Shown: positions 1 through 7,515 of the stretch, in pieces
Layout: each line of letters begins with the position of its first letter
Numbering within the stretch: position 1 is the stretch's first letter
NCBI GenBank assembly: GCA_963748925.1
Contig: CAVVKG010000007.1
Location: 310,001 to 374,000 of the forward strand
From: Cryomorpha sp963748925
Lineage (GTDB): Bacteria > Bacteroidota > Bacteroidia > Flavobacteriales_D > Cryomorphaceae
Reading direction: 5' to 3'
Length of the DNA: 64,000 nucleotides
The notes under the pieces: generated by a model
Told to the model about the DNA's origin: nothing
Seen by the model: only the letters and a program-made list of their open reading frames with translations
The model's database searches: none
Position numbers and translations under genes: made by a program

Positions 1-83
1 CTGATTATGGCGTAGTTGGAGATGCTTTTGACGTACTGCCCCGTCTTACTGAAGCAGTAAAAAAGTTTAAAGCCAATAATTAA
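1..83 (+). CDS. etfA: Electron transfer flavoprotein alpha subunit, C-terminal end (partial)
   Basis: Only the last 26 residues and a TAA stop are inside the window, entering in the third frame. They read DYGVVGDAFDVLPRLTEAVK followed by a short lysine-rich tail, which matches the conserved C-terminus of ETF alpha subunits, where the FAD-domain ends in a D-Y-G-[IVL]-V-G-D segment. ETF alpha pairs with ETF beta to pass electrons from acyl-CoA dehydrogenases to the quinone pool. The assignment rests on a short but characteristic segment; the rest of the gene lies upstream of the window. Confidence 0.75.
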   Translation, partial: DYGVVGDAFDVLPRLTEAVKKFKANN

Positions 84-285
84 TCAAAATTTTTCTTTAT
101 TTTAGACTCATCACTTTTAGCTAAGTAAGCGTGTTGAATTAGATTGAAATCAGCCTTTAAAAGACAATTCTAACCTGAATTCAAAATAAAACGATACAGC
201 TAATTTTGATTTGGCACAAATCACGATTAGCTTTGCAGCTTGAAATCATTAAATCAACATGCTCAACTAGCCCCGATATCGCTGA

Positions 286-882
286 ATGGAAAAAATTGAA
301 CTCAAAGTAGTCGGTCTCTCCTACAGCCAAACCCAAACGGGAGCATACGCCCTTATTTTGAAGGAGAAATCTGGAAACAGGCGTTTGCCCATCATAATTG
401 GGGGTGCTGAAGCGCAGGCAATCGCTATTCCGCTCGAAAAGATGACCCCGAGCAGACCACTCACGCACGATCTTTTCAAAAGCTTTTTAGACAGCTTTGA
501 CATCAATTTGATAGAGGTTGTAATTTACAACTTGGTTGAAGGCATTTTCTTTGCAAAAGTTATTTGCTCTCAAGGAGATAAAGTGCTCGAAATTGATGCG
601 CGCTCCAGTGACGCTGTAGCAATTGCATTACGCTGTGACAAGCCAATTTACACCCACGATTTTATTTTAGGATCTGCCGGAATTATTATTGATGAAGACG
701 ATGACGATACTGAAAACTCAGATCCTGACCAGTTTTCAATGGAAGGTATATCCAGTGTCGAAGCAGAAGAGGATGACACTCTCGCAGATCTCGAAGAACA
801 ACTAAATATTGCTCTGGAGAAGGAAGATTACGAAAAAGCGTCTAAATTACGGGACGAATTGAATAAGCGTAAGAAAAAATAA
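286..882 (+). CDS. Bifunctional nuclease (DUF151) family protein with C-terminal UVR motif
   Basis: A 198-residue protein. Residues 1 to about 135 form the BFN/DUF151 domain, recognisable by the start KIELKVVGLSYSQTQTGAYA, the RRLPIIIGGAEAQAIA stretch and the DARSSDAVAIALR segment. A very acidic linker (residues about 138-165) leads to a UVR motif (about 165-197, LEEQLNIALEKEDYEKASKL), the helical hairpin that UvrB and UvrC use for contact. Some BFN proteins have DNase and RNase activity; the role of this BFN-UVR arrangement, common in Bacteroidota, is not settled. The ATG start gives the expected N-terminus. A nucleoside transporter gene begins 4 bases after the stop, so the two are probably cotranscribed. 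Confidence 0.88.
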   Translation: MEKIELKVVGLSYSQTQTGAYALILKEKSGNRRLPIIIGGAEAQAIAIPLEKMTPSRPLTHDLFKSFLDSFDINLIEVVIYNLVEGIFFAKVICSQGDKVLEIDARSSDAVAIALRCDKPIYTHDFILGSAGIIIDEDDDDTENSDPDQFSMEGISSVEAEEDDTLADLEEQLNIALEKEDYEKASKLRDELNKRKKK

Positions 883-886
883 TCTT

Positions 887-2287
887 GTGAGAAAAAGTCT
901 GGTTTTACTGGTTGCCCTCCTAGTTGCTTTTATTTTGATTCCGGGAGGCATCTCAGCTCAGCAATCAGACTTAGCGCCATCACTGGGAGGAGAGGCGAGC
1001 CTTACAGGTGTATTACGAGGACTTTTGGGTATTGCTTTTTTACTTTCCGCCGGTTGGCTTCTTAGTGAAAAACGCAAATCTATTTCATGGAGTCTCATAG
1101 GAAAAGGTCTTTTACTTCAAGTTATTCTGGCTCTTTTGATTCTCAAGGTACCTTTTGTAAGTGACATTTTTGCCTATATAAGTCGCGGTTTTGTACGCGT
1201 GATTTCCTTTACCGATTTTGGATCTGATTTTCTATTCAGAAGTTTTACCGATGGCCAGGTTGACTCGGGACTTTTAAATTTCGCATTTCGAATTTTGCCG
1301 ACCATTGTGTTTTTCTCGGCCTTAACCGCACTTCTTTACTACCTCAAAATTCTACAGAAGGTAGTGTTTGTCTTTGCCTGGATTATGAAGCGCACACTGA
1401 AGCTCTCCGGAGCTGAAAGCCTCTCTGCCGCTGGGAATATATTTCTTGGTCAAACGGAATCACCACTGCTTATCAGACCTTACCTCGATAAGATGACGCG
1501 GAGCGAAATGATGTGTATGATGACAGGTGGTATGGCTACAATTGCAGGTGGTGTGCTTGCTTCCTATATCGGTTTTCTAGGTGGCGACAGTGATGCCGAG
1601 CGGATCATTTTTGCTCAGCACCTCCTTACAGCTTCATTAATGTCGGCACCGGCGGCAGTAATATCTGCCAAGCTCCTTGTACCTGAGACAGAAGACTACC
1701 GAAAAGACATGAAAATTGACAGTGCTAAACTTGGAGACAATGCATTGGAAGCTGTTGCTAATGGGACTACTGACGGGTTGAAACTCGCTATAAACGTAGG
1801 GGCTATGCTATTGGTATTCACAGCCTTTATTTACATGGCTAATTATTTTCTTGGCGATAAAATCGGAGACTGGACAGGGCTGAATACCCTTATCTCAGCC
1901 AATACTATTTACGATAAATTCACCCTGGAGTTTATTGTCGGATTTTTATTTGCTCCGGTAGCGTGGCTGCTAGGAGTGCCTTCAGAAGACATTGTTTTAG
2001 TAGGTCAGCTGCTTGGTGAAAAAACGATTCTCAACGAATTTTACGCTTACGTGACCTTGGGAGAATTAAAGGAATCGGGGAGCTTTGTGCATTATAAATC
2101 CATGGTAATGGCCACTTATATTCTCTGTGGTTTCGCCAATTTTGCATCCATTGGAATTCAGATTGGAGGTATAGGAGCCCTTGTTCCAACTAGAAAAGGA
2201 CTTCTTTCAAAATTGGGTGTAAAGGCGCTTATTGGTGGCACGCTCGCTTCGCTGTTTACCGCCGCCCTTGTGGGGATGTTTATGTAG
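887..2287 (+). CDS. nupC: Concentrative nucleoside transporter, NupC/CNT family
   Basis: A 466-residue inner-membrane protein of the CNT family, which couples nucleoside uptake to a cation gradient. The N-terminus looks like a cleavable signal or first membrane segment ending near ISAQ (residues 21-24), an extension seen in Bacteroidota members. The core has many hydrophobic segments and the signature GQTESPLLIRPYL near residue 188, followed by MMTGGMATIAGGVLASY. The second half carries the LGVPSEDIVLVGQLLGEK and NEFYAY motifs of the family. The start is GTG, 4 bases after the BFN gene, so the pair forms an operon. Family assignment is firm; pyrimidine or purine preference cannot be read safely. 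Confidence 0.92.
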   Translation: MRKSLVLLVALLVAFILIPGGISAQQSDLAPSLGGEASLTGVLRGLLGIAFLLSAGWLLSEKRKSISWSLIGKGLLLQVILALLILKVPFVSDIFAYISRGFVRVISFTDFGSDFLFRSFTDGQVDSGLLNFAFRILPTIVFFSALTALLYYLKILQKVVFVFAWIMKRTLKLSGAESLSAAGNIFLGQTESPLLIRPYLDKMTRSEMMCMMTGGMATIAGGVLASYIGFLGGDSDAERIIFAQHLLTASLMSAPAAVISAKLLVPETEDYRKDMKIDSAKLGDNALEAVANGTTDGLKLAINVGAMLLVFTAFIYMANYFLGDKIGDWTGLNTLISANTIYDKFTLEFIVGFLFAPVAWLLGVPSEDIVLVGQLLGEKTILNEFYAYVTLGELKESGSFVHYKSMVMATYILCGFANFASIGIQIGGIGALVPTRKGLLSKLGVKALIGGTLASLFTAALVGMFM

Positions 2288-2295
2288 TTTGAAAA

Positions 2296-2701
2296 AGCTG
2301 CAAGCTTCAAGCCGCAAATTCATAGATTAATAAGAATACATGCCCTAAGAGTTCGAAGATTTTAAAAGATTTTCTTGCTACTCTTCTGAATGCAAGATAA
2401 CAGATGTTCTCACTTAATCGCTGTTTAGAAGTGGAGTGCCCTGATGGTTAGAGATGTTCTATCTAAAAGTGTTCTCCTAAAAACTAATTTATCGCTTTTC
2501 GTCGCTTTACCTGGTGAAGCTTGAAAAACGAAAATCATAAATCCACTTTTGTGAAAATCTGAACCTTCAGAATAATAGTTGAACTCATGTTTAGAATAAA
2601 TCAACACGTATTTAAGTTTTCAACTTTAACCTGAAAGCCCACTGTTTAAAGTCATTTCAGCCACATACTTTCTTGCAGCTTGAGGCCTGCGGCTTGCAGC
2701 T
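2296..2701. repeat. Inverted-repeat-bounded intergenic element (MITE-like), related to copy at 45861
   Basis: The left end reads AGCTGCAAGCTTCAAGCCGC (2296-2315). The right end (2672-2701) is CTTGCAGCTTG, GGCCTGC, then GGCTTGCAGCT. The outer 10 bases are perfect inverted repeats about 400 bases apart, and the same words recur at 45861-45900. No transposase is present. A small non-autonomous element or a REP-like dispersed repeat would both fit; I cannot distinguish them without other genomic copies. Confidence 0.45.
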
Positions 2702-2708
2702 ATTTTCG

Positions 2709-2716
2709 TACTTTTG
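2709..2716 (+). promoter_or_regulatory. Putative Bacteroidota -7 element for thyA
   Basis: TACTTTTG fits the Bacteroidota -7 consensus TAnnTTTG and lies 18 bases before the chosen thyA ATG. No good TTTG -33 box is seen at the expected spacing, because that position falls in the dispersed repeat. Confidence 0.4.
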
Positions 2717-2733
2717 AGCAAAATTCATTTCAA

Positions 2734-3528
2734 ATGCAAGCTTATCTCAATATGCTCAGCCACATCATGGAAACAGGTGTGGATAAGCCAGATAGAACAG
2801 GAACAGGAATACGCAGTGTTTTTGGTTACCAAATGCGGTTTGATCTTTCTGAAGGTTTTCCTCTGGTAACTACGAAAAAACTGCACTTACGCAGCATCAT
2901 TCACGAATTACTATGGTTTCTGAAAGGCGACACTAACATTGCTTACCTGAAAGAAAATGGTGTAAAAATTTGGGATGAATGGGCTGATGAAAATGGTGAT
3001 TTAGGACCTGTTTACGGATATCAATGGCGCAGCTGGCCTGCACCAAACGGTGAACATATTGATCAAATTTCAAAACTCATTCACAATATTAAGACCAATC
3101 CTTACAGCCGCCGACATATTGTAAGCGCATGGAATCCAGCTCTTGTTGATGAAATGGCCCTTCCTCCCTGTCACTCTCTTTTTCAGTTTTATGTGGCCGA
3201 TGGCAAATTGAGCTGCCAGCTGTATCAGCGCAGCGCCGATACTTTCCTCGGGGTGCCATTTAATATTGCTTCTTACGCCTTGCTTACCATGATGGTAGCG
3301 CAAGTCTGTGATCTGAAACCAGGCGATTTTGTACACACCTTTGGTGATGCGCACGTGTATTCAAATCATTTTGACCAAGTAGCGGAACAACTCTCGCGTA
3401 AGCCGAGGCATTTGCCACAAATGAAAATCAACCCTGAAGTAAAAGACATTTTCGGTTTCAAGTATGAAGATTTTGAAGTGCTTAACTATGACCCGCTTCC
3501 TACCATAAAAGCTCCAATTGCCGTATAA
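2734..3528 (+). CDS. thyA: Thymidylate synthase
   Basis: Makes dTMP from dUMP with methylene-tetrahydrofolate as carbon donor and reductant. The protein from the ATG at 2734 is 264 residues, the same length as E. coli ThyA, and collinear with it: DRTGTG, FPLVTTKKLHLRSIIHELLWF, the catalytic cysteine in PPCHSLFQFYV, the dUMP-binding QLYQRSADTFLGVPFNIASY, and a C-terminal IKAPIAV. An upstream in-frame start at 2680 would add 18 unrelated residues that overlap the repeat and promoter, so it is rejected. The stop overlaps the folA start by one base (TAATG), coupling the synthase to the enzyme that recycles its dihydrofolate product. Confidence 0.97.
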   Translation: MQAYLNMLSHIMETGVDKPDRTGTGIRSVFGYQMRFDLSEGFPLVTTKKLHLRSIIHELLWFLKGDTNIAYLKENGVKIWDEWADENGDLGPVYGYQWRSWPAPNGEHIDQISKLIHNIKTNPYSRRHIVSAWNPALVDEMALPPCHSLFQFYVADGKLSCQLYQRSADTFLGVPFNIASYALLTMMVAQVCDLKPGDFVHTFGDAHVYSNHFDQVAEQLSRKPRHLPQMKINPEVKDIFGFKYEDFEVLNYDPLPTIKAPIAV

Positions 3529-4034
3529 TGACTATCAGCTTGATTGCAGCCGTAGCTGAAAACAGAGCCATTGGAAGAGACAATGACTTGATTTGGAATT
3601 TACCTGATGACATGCAGTTTTTCAAGGAAAAAACCCTTGGTAAAATGGTCGTAATGGGTCGCAAAAATTATGAATCAATCCCCGAAAAATACCGTCCTCT
3701 TCCAAAGAGAACAAATGTAATTGTAACAAGAAAAAGAAACTATCCAGCTCCTAATTGCCTTGTGGTTAACAGCCTCGAAGAAGCACTCGCACAGAAGGGA
3801 AATCACGATGAAATCTCCATAATCGGTGGTGGTGAAATTTACAAGCTCGCGTTGGAAAAAGACCTTGTAGATGTGATGTATATAACCGAAGTTCACGAGT
3901 CGTTTCAAGATGCAGATGCATTTTTCCCGGAGTTCGATAAGAATAAATGGAAAATGGAGATTCTCGGAGAGCACAAAGTGGATGAGAAACACGCATATTC
4001 ATTTACCTTTAAGAGATATAATCGAATTAGGTAA
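3528..4034 (+). CDS. folA: Dihydrofolate reductase
   Basis: A 168-residue enzyme that reduces dihydrofolate to tetrahydrofolate with NADPH. Family marks are ISLIAAVAENRAIGRDNDLIW at the N-terminus, the substrate-binding acid in NLPDDMQFFK, the cofactor-binding GKMVVMGRKNYESI, and IIGGGEIYKLAL near the C-terminal third. Length is normal. It starts one base inside the thyA stop codon, so translation is likely coupled and the two genes form a folate/dTMP operon. Confidence 0.97.
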   Translation: MTISLIAAVAENRAIGRDNDLIWNLPDDMQFFKEKTLGKMVVMGRKNYESIPEKYRPLPKRTNVIVTRKRNYPAPNCLVVNSLEEALAQKGNHDEISIIGGGEIYKLALEKDLVDVMYITEVHESFQDADAFFPEFDKNKWKMEILGEHKVDEKHAYSFTFKRYNRIR

Positions 4035-4236
4035 AGGAAAAATTCACCGTTTTCACTTCATTTGCCATAAAATATTCTCTTGAAATTTGATGAAATACAG
4101 CTGGTGGCATAAATAATTTCGAGTTTCCTAAAACTTTTCAGCCCGTTCATCGTTCTAATTATACCGTTTAACAAATATTACGACCAGTTGTGGTATTTAT
4201 CTAATTTTTAGTGTATTTTTAGCCATCTTTAACATC

Positions 4237-4821
4237 GTGAAAAAACATACAAGCCATATAATCTTTTTTGCACTAGCCTCTTTGCTGGTAATTTCTGCCG
4301 GTGTTCTGGGGATCAATGGGTTAACGGCTGATTTTTCTGATATCGACGACTCTTCTAGCCAAGGATTGATGCTTGATGAAACTTCAGAATCCAGTGTTTT
4401 GGACACAACAAAATATTTGGAAGACCCTTGTTACGAGTTTTGTCAGCTGGAATCAGTTCAAGATGGAGACTCCCAAGTGGATGTTTTAAGCAAAACGGTT
4501 GTCAAAGTTGAAAATAATAACGGTCTTTTTGAAGATATTGATAAAGTGTCAATTAAGACATTTCCTGCTAACCACTCTCTCAATTTAATGATTGAGAAAT
4601 ACACGCTCAAGCGTAAAATGGTTAATAGCACAGCTTCATTTTTTGTAACCATGGAGTCTTTTAATACGCGAATAGAACGCAACGATTTCTTCGGTATTTC
4701 TTTGGAAACGTCTCCTGATTTTGAAACTTCGCTCTGTCCTGAGCAAATCGAGCAGATTAAAAATTACTGCGCCAACGAAGAGGTTTTCAAACTGGGAACT
4801 ACTGCCTCCCGTCCACTTTAA
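4237..4821 (+). CDS. Unknown secreted protein
   Basis: A 194-residue protein that I do not recognise. It begins with GTG and has a lysine-led hydrophobic segment (MKKHTSHIIFFALASLLVIS) that reads as a signal peptide or N-terminal anchor, followed by a serine- and aspartate-rich stretch (residues about 32-60) and a mixed region with four cysteines in two groups (PCYEFC near residue 65 and two near the C-terminus). It stands alone, 202 bases after folA and 65 before the PIG-L operon. Codon use and composition look like its neighbours. The start choice is supported by the signal-like N-terminus. It could be a lineage-specific periplasmic protein. Confidence 0.6.
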   Translation: MKKHTSHIIFFALASLLVISAGVLGINGLTADFSDIDDSSSQGLMLDETSESSVLDTTKYLEDPCYEFCQLESVQDGDSQVDVLSKTVVKVENNNGLFEDIDKVSIKTFPANHSLNLMIEKYTLKRKMVNSTASFFVTMESFNTRIERNDFFGISLETSPDFETSLCPEQIEQIKNYCANEEVFKLGTTASRPL

Positions 4822-4855
4822 GATATCTTAAAGGTTTACTCTATTTTCTTCTCGC

Positions 4856-4863
4856 TATATTTG
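4856..4863 (+). promoter_or_regulatory. Putative Bacteroidota -7 element for the PIG-L/symporter operon
   Basis: TATATTTG exactly fits TAnnTTTG and lies 23 bases before the ATG at 4887. A weak TTTA lies at the approximate -33 position. Confidence 0.5.
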
Positions 4864-4886
4864 CCCCTTAACAGGTAAATTAAAAT

Positions 4887-7385
4887 ATGAGAATTTTTCT
4901 AACAGCTCTCTTTGCTGGCATTATTTCATTGGCTTTTGGCCAGTTTCCCAAGACTTATACTTCTTCTGAGCTTTATCACCAACTAGAAAAACTCAATACG
5001 AGTGCTTCTGTACTGTACTTAGCAGCTCACCCTGACGACGAAAACACACGACTTATCTCGTATTTCGAGAATAAGTTGAAAGTTAGAACCGCATACCTAT
5101 CGCTAACACGAGGCGATGGTGGCCAAAACTTAATTGGTACCGAAATAGGACCCGGAATAGGGATTCTGAGAACCCAGGAATTGCTGGCCGCAAGATCTAT
5201 TGATGGTGGTGAGCAGTTCTTTACCAGAGCTGTAGATTTCGGTTACTCAAAGTCGGCAGATGAGACTTTTGAGAAATGGGGAAAAGAGAATATTCTTGCC
5301 GATGTTGTTTTCGTAATAAGGAAATATAAACCGGATGTAATTATCACAAGGTTTCCTCCTTCTAATTATGCAGGACATGGACATCACGAAGCGAGTGCAA
5401 AACTCGCTGAGGAAGCTTTTGATCTTGCTGCCGATCCCAATGCCTTTCCTGAACAATTGAGCAGTGTGAGCGTGTGGCAACCAAAAAGACTTTACTTCAA
5501 CACGAGCTCATGGTGGATAAAGGACCTGGAAGAACAAGCGAAAAATTCAGATGACTTTTTGCGTATTGACGTGGGTGAATACAACAGTATCCTTGGAGAA
5601 AGCTATGCCCAAATTGCCGCTCGCAGCCGCAGCCAGCACAGAAGTCAAGGATTTGGGACTGACTTCCCTTATGGAACAAATATAGAGTACGTCAGATTTG
5701 TAAAAGGCGATAAGGTGGAGCCCGGAAAAAGTATTCTTGATGGTATCGAAAATGACTGGGCCCGATATGACGCCAAAAAGATAGGGACGATAATTGATGA
5801 TGCTATAAAAACCTACGATCCTAAAAACCCTTCAGCTACTGCGGTCAAGCTGGCCACCGCGGGAAAATTACTAAACGAAAAGAAAAGCAATCCCTTCTTC
5901 GCGCAAAAACAAAAAGCACTTAATTCCCTCTTACTACAAATGCTTGGCGTTTCAATTGAGTTTAATACAGAACGTATGCTTGTGGTTCCTGCTCAGGAAG
6001 TTTTAGCCCGACTGGATGTAGTAAATACTAATGCGAGTACAATTACTCTCGAACAGGCGGCTTACGAAGGAAGAGAAGTCATCGGGAGCGCTTCATTATC
6101 TAATAATTCACTATTCTCGGAAGAGTTAAAGCTAAAAATAGCCGACGAAGCTGACTTCAGCAATCCTTATTGGCTAAACGAACCGTTTGAAACGATTTAT
6201 CAGGTTGACGACTATAATTTACTGGGCAATCCCGAAAATGCACCTTCTGTAGTGCTTGATCTCCATTTCAATAAGGATGGTTACTCATTTACCTGGCCCG
6301 TAGCTTTAAAGGAAAAAACAGTTGATCCGGCAAAAGCGGTTATTTACAACCCCACTTATATCGTTCCACAGGTTAGCTTCAACTTTTCAGAAAATGTGCT
6401 GATTGCCGCTGGCTCTGATTCACGGAACATTCAAATAACAGCCACAAATTACGGTGATTCCTTTCAAGGAGAAGTAGAACTGCAAGTGCCAGAAGGCTGG
6501 GTTTCAAATCCAGAAAGAATTTCACTAGATCTTAACGGTGCGGGAGATGCGCGGATTATAGAATTTGCGGTAAAGACTACAGGAAATGCTAAAGGCGGAA
6601 AAGCAAGTCTTGAAATGGTGAACTCTCGCCCAACCCTTCGCAACCCTGCAATGAGCCTGCAAGTGATTGATTACGATCATATTCCCGCGCAGATCATCCT
6701 CAAACCAGCTGAAATAGAGCTTGTACCGATTGACCTGAAATCTGGAAATGTTGACCTAATAGGGTATATTGATGGTCCGGGCGATGATGTAGCCAAATAT
6801 TTAACCGCAGCTGGTTATGATGTTGAGCATATTGGTGCCGATGACTTACGCAGCGGTAACTTATCGAAATACGATGCCATAGTTACAGGCATACGCGCTT
6901 TTAACACTCGTGAAGATTTAACTTTTGACAATGATAATCTGAATGAATACGTGAATGCCGGCGGAACGTGGATTGTTCAATACAATACCAATCGCGGATT
7001 GAAATCGGAGAAAATAGGTCCCTATCCATTTACGATTACACGAGAACGAGTTACGGATGAGAATGCTGTGGCTCGCGTTTTGCTGCCAGAACATCAGGTA
7101 ATGAATTACCCAAATAAAATTTCTCAGAACGATTTTGACAATTGGGTCCAGGAACGCGGATTGTATTTCGCTGCCGACTGGGACCCCAATTTTCAACCCC
7201 TAATTTCGTGGAATGACGGCGATGAGCCCGCCCGCGATGGAGGATTAATTATTGCTCCTTACGGAAAAGGTCACTTTGTGTATTCGGGAATTTCATTTTT
7301 TCGTCAGTTACCTGCGGGAGTGCCAGGTGCTTATCGCCTATTGGCAAATATTCTAGCTTTAAACGGAGAAGCACCAAAGAATTAA
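4887..7385 (+). CDS. Large secreted PIG-L (LmbE-like) family deacetylase
   Basis: An 832-residue exported protein. Residues 1-18 form a signal peptide (ALFAGIISLAFGQ). The PIG-L domain follows, with the metal-binding AHPDDE at residues 47-52 and the second zinc motif HGHHEAS at 164-170, the signature of enzymes that remove N-acetyl groups from sugars. The middle is beta-rich and probably Ig-like (residues about 370-600). The last 200 residues (VDLIGYIDGPGDDVAKYL onward) look like a class-I glutamine-amidotransferase-like fold without a catalytic nucleophile that I can see. A small membrane peptide and a symporter follow at once, so a periplasmic enzyme releasing something the symporter imports is a reasonable inference; the substrate is unknown. 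Confidence 0.85.
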   Translation: MRIFLTALFAGIISLAFGQFPKTYTSSELYHQLEKLNTSASVLYLAAHPDDENTRLISYFENKLKVRTAYLSLTRGDGGQNLIGTEIGPGIGILRTQELLAARSIDGGEQFFTRAVDFGYSKSADETFEKWGKENILADVVFVIRKYKPDVIITRFPPSNYAGHGHHEASAKLAEEAFDLAADPNAFPEQLSSVSVWQPKRLYFNTSSWWIKDLEEQAKNSDDFLRIDVGEYNSILGESYAQIAARSRSQHRSQGFGTDFPYGTNIEYVRFVKGDKVEPGKSILDGIENDWARYDAKKIGTIIDDAIKTYDPKNPSATAVKLATAGKLLNEKKSNPFFAQKQKALNSLLLQMLGVSIEFNTERMLVVPAQEVLARLDVVNTNASTITLEQAAYEGREVIGSASLSNNSLFSEELKLKIADEADFSNPYWLNEPFETIYQVDDYNLLGNPENAPSVVLDLHFNKDGYSFTWPVALKEKTVDPAKAVIYNPTYIVPQVSFNFSENVLIAAGSDSRNIQITATNYGDSFQGEVELQVPEGWVSNPERISLDLNGAGDARIIEFAVKTTGNAKGGKASLEMVNSRPTLRNPAMSLQVIDYDHIPAQIILKPAEIELVPIDLKSGNVDLIGYIDGPGDDVAKYLTAAGYDVEHIGADDLRSGNLSKYDAIVTGIRAFNTREDLTFDNDNLNEYVNAGGTWIVQYNTNRGLKSEKIGPYPFTITRERVTDENAVARVLLPEHQVMNYPNKISQNDFDNWVQERGLYFAADWDPNFQPLISWNDGDEPARDGGLIIAPYGKGHFVYSGISFFRQLPAGVPGAYRLLANILALNGEAPKN

Positions 7386-7386
7386 C

Positions 7387-7515
7387 ATGAAAGAACCCGA
7401 AGAAAAGGAGATCCCTCAGGATAAAACCAACTGGAAAAAAGTCTACACACTTGTAATTGGTTGGTTTGTGGTTTTCACCTTATTGATGTACCTCTTTAGC
7501 ATTTACACGACATGA
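7387..7515 (+). CDS. 42-residue single-pass membrane peptide upstream of symporter
   Basis: A short reading frame whose ATG follows the PIG-L stop by 1 base and whose TGA overlaps the symporter ATG in an ATGA junction. The peptide has an acidic and basic head (KEPEEKEIPQDKTNWKK) and one hydrophobic helix (residues about 19-39, VYTLVIGWFVVFTLLMYLFS). The tight spacing on both sides argues for a real translated gene. By position it may be an accessory subunit or translational leader of the sodium:solute symporter. I do not recognise the family. Confidence 0.65.
   Translation: MKEPEEKEIPQDKTNWKKVYTLVIGWFVVFTLLMYLFSIYTT

Larger units (their letters stand above)
2288..2733. other. Intergenic region between nupC and thyA holding a repeat pair
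   Basis: 446 bases with no convincing gene. A minus-strand 60-codon reading frame inside it (2425-2607) has no recognisable features. The region is bounded by an inverted repeat: AGCTGCAAGC at 2296-2305 and its exact reverse complement GCTTGCAGCT at 2692-2701. The thyA promoter lies just after the right copy. Confidence 0.6.

Noticed and set aside
2425..2607. A minus-strand 60-codon frame in the nupC-thyA gap
   Set aside because: No start context, signal or family resemblance; it lies inside the inverted-repeat-bounded region.
2680..2733. Upstream extension of thyA
   Set aside because: The extra 18 residues are encoded by repeat and promoter sequence, and the ATG at 2734 gives the exact family length.
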